From the NCBI RefSeq assembly GCF_000018685.1, contig NC_010001.1, positions 1,690,001 to 1,754,000 of the forward strand: 64,000 nucleotides of DNA, written 5' to 3'. The position numbers were made by a program, and so were the translations under genes. Positions within the stretch are counted from its first letter, which is position 1. Each line of letters opens with the position of its first letter. This DNA comes from Lachnoclostridium phytofermentans ISDg (lineage in GTDB: Bacteria > Bacillota > Clostridia > Lachnospirales > Lachnospiraceae). Shown here in pieces: positions 53,810-61,974 of the stretch. The notes under the pieces were generated by a model that was given only the letters and a program-made list of their open reading frames with translations, searched no databases and had not been told where the DNA came from.

Positions 53810-54316
53810 ATGGCAAAGTCAAGACAACATAAGAATTGGGATGAAGTTTTTCAAAGTCCACAAGACATTACAGTGGAATCGCTAAATACAGGTTACATTA
53901 TAGGAACTAAAGAAGGAATGTTTAATGTCCACTCAGAGGTGTATCAAAATCAGTGTTCTTTTAAAAAGCAAAACTACCGGTGCTAGCGCATCTAATTTCT
54001 TACAAGAATAAATGTTATCTTGTAGATACGGGTTTTGATTCTTCATTTTCCCAAAAACATGGAGGCAGCTTCAAAGGGACATGTCTCCTATCTAATAAAC
54101 GGGGTCAATAGAACAGTGCTGATAACTGGCGATGCATCCAATAACTCGCTGGGATTTTCAATCGGTGTTGAATCCGGGACATATAACGAAAACATTACAT
54201 ATTCAAAGTTAAGCTTTGATAAATTAGTAAAATTTGCAAAAGCTTATCCTCGAGTTGAACTTGTTTTTGGGCATGAGGTTTCTGGGCTCTTTGATATTGT
54301 ATATATGAAATTATAA
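53810..54316 (+). pseudogene. Broken metallo-beta-lactamase-fold hydrolase
   Basis: ATG 53810 (AAGGGAG upstream) begins MAKSRQHKNWDEVFQSPQDI, typical of lactonase-like MBL proteins, but stops at about residue 59 (TAG 53984). A second frame gives LISYKNKCYLVDTGFDSSFS and KHGGSFKGT; a third frame (from about 54060) holds SKGHVSYLINGVNRTVLITGDASNN and PRVELVFGHE. The HxHxDH metal region is missing altogether, so there is at least one internal deletion besides two frameshifts. Confidence 0.75.
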
Positions 54317-54370
54317 AAAAGTAGCGTGTTGACATTCAATATATGAAATTATACAACAAGGGAGGTTGTC

Positions 54371-54859
54371 ATGAATAGAGGAATTGTTGTTACCGGAGGT
54401 GGACATGGTATAGGGAAGCAAATATGCCTGGATTTCATTCAAGCGGGTGATCGAGTATGTTTTATTGATATAGATGAAAAGAAATCGGTTGATTTTGCAG
54501 AAGAGAATCCAAACCTATTTTACTTTTATGGAGATGTTGCAGACCCGCTAACATTAAAAAGATTCATTGAATTCTCGCTAGAAGCTGGCATAGAGGGTAC
54601 TGTAAAGCAAGCTATATTTTCATTGAATGGACAAGAGTACATGTGTATAGACAGCTATATCAAGCATGAATTTACATTTACTCCTGCAATGTCATTATAT
54701 GTAACATGTGATACGCGAGAAGAGATTGATAGATTGTTTGAAAAGCTTTCAGAAGGTGGAAATATATTGATGCCCCTTGGGTCATATCCATTTAGTGAAA
54801 GATTTGGTTGGGTAAATGATAAATACGGTGTCTCTTGGCAATTAACTTTCGAAAAATAA
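54371..54859 (+). CDS. Chimeric ORF: SDR N-terminus joined in frame to a PhnB/VOC C-terminus
   Basis: 162 aa. Residues about 1-74 are the NAD(P) half of a short-chain dehydrogenase (IVVTGGGHGIGKQI, CFIDIDEKK, YGDVADPLTLKRFIE). Residues about 80-162 are the C-terminal half of a PhnB-like VOC protein (FSLNGQEYMCIDS, FTFTPAMSLYVTCDTREEIDRLFEKLSEGG, FGWVNDKYGVSWQL). The SDR lacks its catalytic YxxxK part and the VOC half lacks its first motif. The junction is near 54590. Deletion between neighbouring genes is the simplest origin; probably non-functional, but the frame is intact and has AAGGGAGGT upstream. Confidence 0.75.
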   Translation: MNRGIVVTGGGHGIGKQICLDFIQAGDRVCFIDIDEKKSVDFAEENPNLFYFYGDVADPLTLKRFIEFSLEAGIEGTVKQAIFSLNGQEYMCIDSYIKHEFTFTPAMSLYVTCDTREEIDRLFEKLSEGGNILMPLGSYPFSERFGWVNDKYGVSWQLTFEK

Positions 54860-54895
54860 ATATAAATTGACATTTTTATAATTGGAATTTATAGT

Positions 54896-54933
54896 AAAGG
54901 CAGAACAAACATTACTCAGTTTGTTCTGCCTTT
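54896..54933. terminator. Bidirectional intrinsic terminator
   Basis: AAAGGCAGAACAAAC and GTTTGTTCTGCCTTT are perfect 15-bp inverted copies with an 8-nt loop. Confidence 0.85.
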
Positions 54934-55088
54934 CGAGTTTAATGAAGTAAAAAACATCAATAGATTTTTTAGGAGGCAACGGTACCATTAGCATCATCAA
55001 ATTAAGATTAATTTTGTTAACAAAAGAGAAATATGAGTTAAGAATGTAAACGGTAAAAATATAAATTATCAAAAGAGGGGACTTATAT

Positions 55089-56060
55089 ATGCAATTAACA
55101 AAAAAATCTAGAAATATTTTGATTGGTTTTTTAGTTTTTACAATTTTACTAGTTTGCTATTTATTAAATATTTCACATCACAAAGAATTACCCAATAATA
55201 TGAAACAAGTGTTTATGAAAGATAGTAAGAATGGTTGGGGAATAGTAAATGATGGTGAACTTTTGTCAACAAATAATGCGTGGAAAACATATAAACAAAT
55301 ATATAAATTCAGATGGAATGCTCAGGAAACATCGATACCATCCATAACATATGTAGATAATACTCTGTTTGTCGTGGGATTTTCATCGGATCATAAAAAC
55401 ATTAGTATATTAAGCTCTAAAGATGAGGGGAATACATGGAGAGAAAGTTATATTGACTTTTCTGATGTAAATAGTGGCGCGAATCAACTATTCACTAGTT
55501 TTATAGATAGTCAAAATGGATATATCTTATACTGCGGAGGAGCGGCAGCAGGACAAATGAAGAAAATTCTTTTTAAGACTACTAATGGTGGAAAATCATT
55601 TCAAAATGTTGCAGATTTAACTTATATAAATGGCTATCCTACTGGGATGTCATTTAATACGAATGGAATTGGATTTATTGCAAGTACTTATCATGGGAAC
55701 GATAATGCTTATTTATATAGATCGGTTGATGAAGGAATGACCTGGAACACTTTCACAATACAACCACAAGCAAGTTTGAAGGATATAAGTTCTCAGGGTT
55801 ATATTAACGGTTATGTCCCATGTTTTATAGGTAGAAATGGGATTATGATTTTAGAATATGTGGACCCAAACCCGTCTTATATTATTTACTACTCTTCCGA
55901 CAATGGAGAAACATGGAGCGAAAATGGGAATGTTAATATAAAATCAAATTCTATAGAATCCATTGCTAGTTACAGCTTTTCTGATAAGAATACATTATTT
56001 ATAATAGACAATGAAGGGAATATGATGAAAAAAAATAAAAGTGATGATACGTGGAAATAA
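55089..56060 (+). CDS. Membrane-anchored BNR/YCF48-type beta-propeller protein
   Basis: 323 aa. Signal-anchor segment (about 9-27) followed by an extracytoplasmic domain with Asp-box-like repeats spaced 45-60 residues apart: SKDEGNTWRES, TTNGGKSFQNV, SVDEGMTWNTF and SSDNGETWSEN. This pattern is that of sialidase-fold or Ycf48-like propellers; no catalytic residues can be assigned. AGAGGGGAC precedes the ATG. Role unknown; a ligand-binding or assembly function is possible. Confidence 0.78.
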   Translation: MQLTKKSRNILIGFLVFTILLVCYLLNISHHKELPNNMKQVFMKDSKNGWGIVNDGELLSTNNAWKTYKQIYKFRWNAQETSIPSITYVDNTLFVVGFSSDHKNISILSSKDEGNTWRESYIDFSDVNSGANQLFTSFIDSQNGYILYCGGAAAGQMKKILFKTTNGGKSFQNVADLTYINGYPTGMSFNTNGIGFIASTYHGNDNAYLYRSVDEGMTWNTFTIQPQASLKDISSQGYINGYVPCFIGRNGIMILEYVDPNPSYIIYYSSDNGETWSENGNVNIKSNSIESIASYSFSDKNTLFIIDNEGNMMKKNKSDDTWK

Positions 56061-56591
56061 GTGAGCACTGTTTTAAATAATTCTAATAATGCATTGGGTG
56101 ACTTTTCGTGATTGGGGAACTAAGAAAACTACTTCTTGAATAGCTTGTCGTTTTACTGATAATGATACTCTTAGATCATTATTAAGCAATAATGGGTTTC
56201 ATATTGAAAACCAATATTCAGATTGGAATAAAACTCCCTTTTCACCTTTAGATCCTAACAATATTAGTGTTTGTAGGAAGTTGTGATAGCTTTATTTTGT
56301 TATTATGAAGTTAATGACTTTTAGGAAAATGGAAAATAAACAAATAATAGAAAAAGGTGACATAATAAGGCTCTTCTCATTTACTTACATATGCGAAATA
56401 GAAGCCTGAATTGTCACCTTTTCATAGTATCGATATTCGATGCCTTCGGGTCCATTTTTGTAGACCGTATTATTGAGTAGAATTGTCTTTATTCAGCCGT
56501 AAAGCTTATGACCATGACACATTTGTTTTACTGACGTTCAGGATGATTATGGAAATCCGATTTGGCATATCCAAAAGAATTTCAAGATATA
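56061..56591. other. Long intergenic region with gene remnants and a long hairpin
   Basis: 531 bp. Frame 56161-56286 reads NDTLRSLLSNNGFHIENQYS then DWNKTPFSPLDPNNISVCRKL and stop, without a start: a possible coding remnant of no recognised family. The hairpin at 56351 is next. The rest has scattered short open frames but nothing I can name. Confidence 0.4.
56351..56422. repeat. Long imperfect inverted repeat
   Basis: AAAAGGTGACA (56352-56362) and TGTCACCTTTT (56412-56422) are perfect outer arms; an inner AGGCT/AGCC pairing shortens the loop. The T-rich right arm makes a terminator possible; the size also fits a small mobile-element end or remnant. Confidence 0.5.
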
Positions 56592-57128
56592 TTATTCAAT
56601 AATATATGCACTAAGAATCTCTCCGTAATAAGCAGTATGAAAATCCTTATTTGCACCGTGGAATGTACTGTCAACATCCTGTGGGTAAAATGCGTTCTTA
56701 TTCTCATCTGTAATTTCACGCTCATCTTGTTTTTGCTTGTATATAACCCTACACTCTAAAGTTAAAGGAAGTTCCTTAATAGCTGGTACTGAAACATTAT
56801 TCGGTGTTTCAAGTGTTAAGTTAAGTTCTTTGATTTTATCAATTTCATGACCGGATTTTGTTCCGCAAATCCCTAATATCTTTTTGTCAAATGCGCCATA
56901 TGGTATGTTTATTGTGAATTCAGGATTTTTTTCGAGTTGCTGCTTCGTAAAGCGATTCTCTCTTACGAAAACAGTAAAGATTGGTTTTGACCATTCAATT
57001 CCTAATGTACCCCATGAAATAGTCATAGAGTTCACTTTGTCCTCCGCCTTTGTAGTCAATAAAACGCCTGTTTTGACCGCTTTCATAATCTCATTAGCAT
57101 AATCAAATACTTCGATTTCTTTTTTCAT
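56592..57128 (-). CDS. Flavin reductase-like FMN-binding protein
   Basis: 178 aa. VKTGVLLTTKAEDKVNSMTISWGTLGIEWSKPIFTVFVRENRFTKQQLEKNPEFTIN shows the FMN-binding split-barrel of the flavoredoxin/flavin reductase group. The C-terminal part contains HTAYYGEILSAYII. It would bind FMN and transfer electrons to or from an unknown partner. Divergent from an HxlR-family regulator gene at 57233, probably its regulator. The ribosome site is AAGGAGAATA on the minus strand. Confidence 0.87.
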   Translation of the reverse strand: MKKEIEVFDYANEIMKAVKTGVLLTTKAEDKVNSMTISWGTLGIEWSKPIFTVFVRENRFTKQQLEKNPEFTINIPYGAFDKKILGICGTKSGHEIDKIKELNLTLETPNNVSVPAIKELPLTLECRVIYKQKQDEREITDENKNAFYPQDVDSTFHGANKDFHTAYYGEILSAYIIE

Positions 57129-57232
57129 AGTGTTATTCTCCTTGTATATTTTATGATGATATAATAAGATAGAATAATTATATTAACAAGTATGCACTTT
57201 TTTGATAGATACTATATAAAAGGAGAGTTAGA

Positions 57233-57550
57233 ATGGAACAAGAAGAAGTCTATTCCAAGCCATTTGAATATACATTGTCTTTGGTGGGTGGAAAATGGAA
57301 GAAGCATATTCTTTTTTGGTTATGGCACCGTAAAGTGATGCGTTATAGTGAAATAAAAAGAGTTCTTAAAAATATTACACATAAAATGCTCAGCAACCAA
57401 TTAAAAGAACTTGAAGCTGATGGGTTAATCATTCGAAAAGAATATCCACAGGTACCACCAAAAGTAGAATATCGACTTACAGATAAAGGAGTTTCTCTAA
57501 TGCCAGTTCTAGATGCTATGTGTAAGTGGGGGCACCAGTTTGTAGAATAA
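57233..57550 (+). CDS. HxlR-family transcriptional regulator
   Basis: 105 aa winged-helix protein. FEYTLSLVGGKWKKHILFWLWHRKVMRYSEIKRVLKNITHKMLSNQLKELEADGLIIRKEYPQVPPKVEYRLTDKG is the HxlR domain almost in full. No N-terminal Cys as used by the formaldehyde- or thiol-sensing members (a redox role is not evident). AAAGGAGAG precedes the ATG. Divergent from the flavin reductase gene by about 100 bp, in which the two promoters must lie. Confidence 0.9.
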   Translation: MEQEEVYSKPFEYTLSLVGGKWKKHILFWLWHRKVMRYSEIKRVLKNITHKMLSNQLKELEADGLIIRKEYPQVPPKVEYRLTDKGVSLMPVLDAMCKWGHQFVE

Positions 57551-57945
57551 TAAGTTAGCAGTTTCATATATGAAGGGGGCATGTATCAAGTGCATCATTA
57601 TTATCTGCACTAGATATACAGATTCAGTTTGCCTTTTAAAATTAAATAATAAATTATATTTGCACTCATTGCAGTTTAATGGGTGCATTTTGATATTTAA
57701 ATATGAATGATTACCTTTATGTTTCATACGGAATGGTATATAATGGAAATAATGATTAATAGATGATATGAAGAGGGGTAATATTTATAAAGAAATTACT
57801 TGATTCAATATGATTGCGAACTAATTATATAGAATGTCTTTAAAAAATTCTAGGCGTTAGTATTTGAAAAATTATAGGGCATCGAGTTTTGGTTTTAATC
57901 AATTAGTAAAAAGAGTTTCAAATTTTGAACTAGAGGGGAATGTAT
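57551..57945. other. Intergenic region, one hairpin
   Basis: 395 bp. TGCACTCATT (57661-57670) pairs with AATGGGTGCA (57679-57688) with one G-U, followed by TTTTG: a terminator for the HxlR gene. No other gene, repeat or RNA recognised. Confidence 0.45.
57661..57691 (+). terminator. Intrinsic terminator
   Basis: Ten-bp stem TGCACTCATT / AATGGGTGCA and a TTTT tail. Confidence 0.65.
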
Positions 57946-58317
57946 ATGGGAAGAAAATGTAAATATTGTAATAAAGTATTAGATTATATGGAAGAAGATG
58001 AATATTGTTCTCTTGAATGCAAAAGTAAAAGTGAAAGATTTTTGAACTACTATAAAAAATGGAAAGTGATTTTTTATAGTATGATATTAGTTTTCATTGT
58101 TTTGTTATTAATACCAGCCATTAAGAAAGGTAACGGTTATTTCGCTGCTTATGGTCTTGGTGGAGTAGGAATTACTCTTTTTATCTTCCCTTTTTCAACT
58201 CCGCAAGGCATAGAAATGTATGGAATTAGAAAAGCAAAGTTTATTGTAAAGGTATTGGCGCTAGTATCGATACTTTTAACTATTTTTATAATTTTGGCTA
58301 CACGGTATAACCCCTGA
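57946..58317 (+). CDS. Small membrane protein with N-terminal zinc-ribbon
   Basis: 123 aa from ATG 57946, spaced 7 nt from AGAGGGG. The N-terminus GRKCKYCNKVLDYMEEDEYCSLECKSK has a CxxC...CxxxC zinc-knuckle of the FLZ/DUF2116-like kind, followed by three hydrophobic segments (VIFYSMILVFIVLLLIPAI, AAYGLGGVGITLFIFPF, VLALVSILLTIFIILA). Lies before a broken ABC permease gene and may belong to the same lost exporter unit. Function unknown. Confidence 0.65.
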   Translation: MGRKCKYCNKVLDYMEEDEYCSLECKSKSERFLNYYKKWKVIFYSMILVFIVLLLIPAIKKGNGYFAAYGLGGVGITLFIFPFSTPQGIEMYGIRKAKFIVKVLALVSILLTIFIILATRYNP

Positions 58318-58377
58318 GATAAGGCGGATTGCAGTAAGGCGCTATTTGTTAATAAAATAATTTCAATGGAGGTTATT

Positions 58378-58872
58378 ATGTGGTTTATCATAAAAAAGGA
58401 ACTTACTTGGTTTTTAAAAAATCCAATCTATTATATAGGTGCAATTTTAGTTTTTTTAGTTGTATACGTACAGTGTCAACCTTATTTAACTATTAACTAT
58501 TTTCAACAAGGCCAAATGATAGAAACACTTCCAATTGAACAAACAGGGGATACCGATATTATGGATGGCTATATACCTGTAACAGAAAAAGAAGGATTTG
58601 ATATAAGCTTAGATAATTTAAGACAGGATTTGATCAATAGTATTGGAATAGATGAAAAACAGGTAAATGAGCTGATTAATTATATAGAAGAAAAAAATAT
58701 GAATAAAGAAGAAACCATTGAATTTATAGAGTCGAAATGTAGTTATATTGGTAATGTAAGAGATTATTTTTATAGTGCAGACGAAATGAAACTAGGAACT
58801 GTAGAAGAGTTAAATTCCTATATAGGAAATGCTCTAGATAAAGAAGATTATGCTGCTTATTTTGGAAGATAG
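58378..58872 (+). pseudogene. Truncated ABC-2 type permease
   Basis: 164 aa from ATG 58378 (GGAGG upstream). WFIIKKELTWFLKNPIYYIGAILVFLVVYVQCQPYL is the first membrane segment of an ABC-2 exporter permease, followed by an extracytoplasmic region of about 120 residues. The frame then ends at the junction with the ATPase fragment at about 58868, losing the remaining membrane segments. Confidence 0.7.
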
Positions 58873-59191
58873 AACTGTTTTGTTTTCTACTCATGTTGTA
58901 GAAGATTTAAGTGCAACTTGTTTTCAGCTTTGTGTGCTTAATAAGGGAAAAATAAAGTATAAAGGTACATTGGAAAACATGTTGCAAAAGGCAGAAGGAC
59001 ATGTATATCAATGTAAACTGAATAGTGAGAATGAAATGAGAGCAATAAAAGAAAAGTATTTTGTTACTGGGAGTGTATATGAGGAAGGAAAAATCCATAT
59101 TAGATTTCTTTCAGAAGAAATACCTGAAATTCCATCATGCATTAAAGTTAGTGCAACTTTAGAGGATGCCTATATATATATGAACCGTTAA
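58868..59191 (+). pseudogene. C-terminal fragment of an ABC transporter ATPase
   Basis: The frame (open from 58850) reads DRTVLFSTHVVEDLSATC, the H-loop region of an ABC-2 exporter ATPase, then CVLNKGKIKYKGTLENMLQKAEGHVY and a regulatory tail ending LEDAYIYMNR. Walker A, signature and Walker B are absent. The permease and ATPase fragments abut, so one deletion removed the permease C-terminus and the ATPase N-terminus. Confidence 0.75.
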
Positions 59192-59317
59192 AATAAAAGA
59201 CGTGCCTTTAGATATTTACTAATTAGAAAGGAAGTGATAAAAGTGGTTATCGGTCAGAAGATTGCAGATACCCATATAGATAATCGATAAAATTAATTTG
59301 TATTGGAGAGATTAAAA

Positions 59318-60049
59318 ATGAAACAGAATAAATATGATGACAAAATATTTTTTGATAAATATAGTAATATGGAACGTTCCAAAAAAGGACTTGCTGGTGC
59401 CGGTGAGTGGAAGACCCTTGAATCTATGTTACCTGATTTTAAGGATAAACGAGTTTTGGATCTAGGATGTGGATTTGGATGGCATTGTCAGTATGCTGTA
59501 GAGCATGGTGCTAAAGCTGTCACAGGGATTGATATATCTGAAAAAATGTTAGCTGTAGCAAAAGAAAAAACAGATAATAATATATGCTATATCAAAATGC
59601 CTATCGAAGGTATTTCATTTAGTGAAAACTCATTTGATACAGTAATTAGTTCGCTTGCTTTTCACTATATAGAATCCTTTGAGTCGATTGTTGAGAAAGT
59701 ATCTGATTGTTTAGTACACGGCGGGGATTTTGTTTTCTCCGTAGAACATCCGATCTTTACCGCTTATGGCAATCAAGACTGGTATTACGACGAAAATGGG
59801 AATATTCTTCATTTTCCTGTAGATAATTACTTTTTTGAAGGACTGAGAACCTCTAACTTTCTTGGAGAAAATGTAATCAAATATCACAAGACACTTACAA
59901 CATACCTGAATGGTTTAATACAGGGCGGCTTTGAATTAACCGGTGTTGTAGAGCCTCAACCATCAGTGCATTTACTTGAAATTGTTAAGGGAATGGCAGA
60001 TGAGCTACGCAGACCAATGATGCTGATTATCTCAGCGAAGAAAAAATAA
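59318..60049 (+). CDS. Class I SAM-dependent methyltransferase
   Basis: 243 aa from ATG 59318 (TGGAGAGA upstream). YDDKIFFDKYSNMERSKKGLAGAGEWKTLESMLPDF precedes motif I VLDLGCGFGWHCQYAVEHGA, motif II VTGIDISEKMLAVAKEK, and the post-motif FDTVISSLAFHYI. The C-terminal half resembles small-molecule methyltransferases of the UbiE/BioC-like group (VFSVEHPIFTA). Substrate unknown. Followed by a terminator. Confidence 0.88.
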   Translation: MKQNKYDDKIFFDKYSNMERSKKGLAGAGEWKTLESMLPDFKDKRVLDLGCGFGWHCQYAVEHGAKAVTGIDISEKMLAVAKEKTDNNICYIKMPIEGISFSENSFDTVISSLAFHYIESFESIVEKVSDCLVHGGDFVFSVEHPIFTAYGNQDWYYDENGNILHFPVDNYFFEGLRTSNFLGENVIKYHKTLTTYLNGLIQGGFELTGVVEPQPSVHLLEIVKGMADELRRPMMLIISAKKK

Positions 60050-60069
60050 TTTATATCATAAATCACCAT

Positions 60070-60098
60070 AGGCATCGGAATGAAAAGTCCGATGCCTT
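60070..60098 (+). terminator. Intrinsic terminator
   Basis: AGGCATCGGA, loop ATGAAAAG, TCCGATGCCT then TTG and further T-rich bases. Confidence 0.75.
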
Positions 60099-60399
60099 TG
60101 ATTTTTGTAACTAGGTTCCTTAATGAGATAGCCCATGGCAAAAAAACGAAGCTTCAACCGCATATTTTCTCAACTCATGGCAAAAGTGTTTCAAAAGTAG
60201 TCTTATAAGATAACTTTTTTAAATAATTTGCATAATTTACAAGTATCAAAGCAGTATTTTCAGGTGTAAAATTGACATATAACTAGTATTGACATTCCCC
60301 TATACGGGAAGGCTTATACTATTAATGTATAGGGAAAATAAGTAAGGAAAAAATAAGTAAGGAACATGTAGAGAAGAGCAGATGCTTATGGAGGTTTAC
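60099..60399. other. Intergenic region upstream of the MerR-type gene
   Basis: About 300 bp. Two copies of CATGGCAAAA (near 60133 and 60176) are present. The second half carries the MerR-type promoter at 60289. No gene seen. Confidence 0.4.
60289..60320 (+). promoter_or_regulatory. MerR-type promoter with palindromic operator (regulator gene)
   Basis: TTGACA (60289-60294), a 20-bp spacer, TATACT (60315-60320). The spacer contains TTCCCCTATACGGGAA (60295-60310), an inverted repeat TTCCC-N6-GGGAA. Over-long 19-20 bp spacers with a central dyad are the hallmark of MerR-activated promoters. The promoter at 61454 shares the layout. Confidence 0.85.
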
Positions 60400-61233
60400 A
60401 TGGAGGAAAAGAAATTATATTCTATAGGTGAAGTCAGTAAGAGTTGCAATATTTCAACAAAAGCTTTAAGGTTTTATGATAAAATGGGTATCATCTCACC
60501 GGACGTAATTTGTAAAGAAAACAGCTATCGGTACTATAACAAAGAGTCTCTTTTAACCGTTCCGATAGTTAAATATTACAAGCAGATGGGATTTAAACTT
60601 GAGGAGATGCAGGGGTTAGTGGAGGGAAATACCTATTTCTATCTTGAACATAACTTCCGCAACAAGATCGATCAGTTACGCCTACAAGAGCAACAGATTC
60701 ATAACAGCTATATTGCAGTAAAAGATTGGTACGAGCTTATACAGGAGGCCAAGATGGTTCTGCAGAATGATGTTCATGATGTTTCCGTAAAGTATATGCA
60801 GCCTACAACCTACTGTGGGATGGATCAGGATTTTGATTATCAATATATGGAATCCATCATTAATTTAGAATGGACGAGCCACTTAGAAAAAGCTAATAAT
60901 GAGATTACAGGACCAGTAATATTGAAATTTGATTCCTTTGAGGAAAAGATGGCAGGAAGGTGCAAACGGACTAGAATCATGCAGGAGGCTATCTATCCAT
61001 GTAAGGGCTGCAAGAATCGACAAGTTTTTGGTGGAGTCATGGTTGCATCAGTTTATCATATTGGAAAGCTTGAGAATATCGATGAAGAATATGAGAAAAT
61101 CCTAAACTGGGCCGCTAAAAAAGGTTATAAATGCGGTAAGGAAAGCTATGAACGATATGTGGTGGATTACTGGACTACCAGAAACTTGGATGAATTTGTT
61201 ACAGAGATAATGGTCCCTGTAAACAGGGAGTAA
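60400..61233 (+). CDS. MerR-family transcriptional regulator, probable BMC operon activator
   Basis: 277 aa from ATG 60400, 5 nt after GGAGG; an ATG at 60382 is in frame. MerR HTH: LYSIGEVSKSCNISTKALRFYDKMGIISPDVICKENSYRYYNKE, then the dimerisation helix. The C-terminal domain (about 125-277) resembles a GyrI-like effector domain and holds a cysteine cluster (GRCKRTR, YPCKGCKNRQ) that may bind a ligand or metal. Its own promoter and that of the BMC operon share a 20-bp spacer and dyad, so it probably activates both in response to the BMC substrate or a product. Confidence 0.85.
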   Translation: MEEKKLYSIGEVSKSCNISTKALRFYDKMGIISPDVICKENSYRYYNKESLLTVPIVKYYKQMGFKLEEMQGLVEGNTYFYLEHNFRNKIDQLRLQEQQIHNSYIAVKDWYELIQEAKMVLQNDVHDVSVKYMQPTTYCGMDQDFDYQYMESIINLEWTSHLEKANNEITGPVILKFDSFEEKMAGRCKRTRIMQEAIYPCKGCKNRQVFGGVMVASVYHIGKLENIDEEYEKILNWAAKKGYKCGKESYERYVVDYWTTRNLDEFVTEIMVPVNRE

Positions 61234-61286
61234 GATAGTAAATAAAAGAGTTTAAGCTTTAATAAATATAAATATAAATATAAGGG

Positions 61287-61348
61287 AAAGGTTCCCCTGA
61301 TACAGTGATTTTATAAGAAAACTGCATCAGAGGAACCTTTCTTTTTTT
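61287..61348 (+). terminator. Strong intrinsic terminator
   Basis: AAAGGTTCCCCTGATACAGT pairs with ACTGCATCAGAGGAACCTTT (two mismatches), followed by CTTTTTTT. Confidence 0.88.
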
Positions 61349-61453
61349 GCAGTTTCATAGGGGCATAACCTGTAGGATTAGGGTTTAATAAAACTCTACT
61401 GATAGCAGTTTTTTACTCCTAGAAATGGAAGAATAAAAAAATTGAAAAACATG

Positions 61454-61485
61454 TTGACATTCCCCTTAGGGGGAAGGGTTATATT
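61454..61485 (+). promoter_or_regulatory. MerR-type promoter of the BMC operon
   Basis: TTGACA (61454-61459), a 20-bp spacer, TATATT (61480-61485). The spacer holds TTCCCCTTAGGGGGAA (61460-61475), a perfect inverted repeat. Same arrangement as at 60289. The transcript would have a leader of about 190 nt before the first shell gene; I see no terminator or known riboswitch in it. Confidence 0.87.
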
Positions 61486-61683
61486 AAATGTACAGAAAAC
61501 GACAAAACACGATATCGAAATTAGTAATATTAACTGGTGTGATGTTTTTTCTAAATGTTTAGCTGAACATAAGAAGTAAAAAAGAAAACAGAATGAATTG
61601 AATTTTGTGCAGTATTCAAACAGGGTGAAAAAGCAATTTTAGTATTCGTAGACCCAGTTGAATTAAGAAGGAGGACGTAAGCT

Positions 61684-61974
61684 ATGAAGTTTGATGCATT
61701 AGGAATGATTGAGACAAAAGGATTGGTTGGATCTATCGAAGCTGCGGATGCAATGGTGAAGGCAGCGAATGTAACTCTTATTGGAAAAGAATTTGTAGGC
61801 GGTGGACTTGTAACCGTAATGGTTAGAGGAGATGTTGGTGCAGTAAAAGCTGCAACTGATGCGGGAGCAGCAGCAGCGCAGCGAGTTGGAGAATTGGTTT
61901 CAGTTCATGTTATTCCACGCCCTCACGGAGATGTAGCAATGATTCTTCCGCAAGAGAAAAAGGAGACTAGATAA
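61684..61974 (+). CDS. BMC-domain microcompartment shell protein (PduA/J-like hexamer)
   Basis: 96 aa, single BMC domain. ALGMIETKGLVGSIEAADAMVKAANVTLIGKEFVGGGLVTVMVRGDVGAVKAATDAGAAAA is the classic pattern of canonical BMC-H proteins; the pore loop reads VGGGLVT and the C-terminus VHVIPRPHGDV. Subunits form hexamers that tile the shell facets. First gene of the operon, behind AAGGAGGA. The DMT-type transporter gene starts at its stop. Confidence 0.95.
   Translation: MKFDALGMIETKGLVGSIEAADAMVKAANVTLIGKEFVGGGLVTVMVRGDVGAVKAATDAGAAAAQRVGELVSVHVIPRPHGDVAMILPQEKKETR

Noticed and set aside
56562..56759. 65-aa plus-strand open frame at the flavin reductase 3' end
   Set aside because: Mostly antisense to the flavin reductase gene, whose family motifs are clear; no ribosome site.
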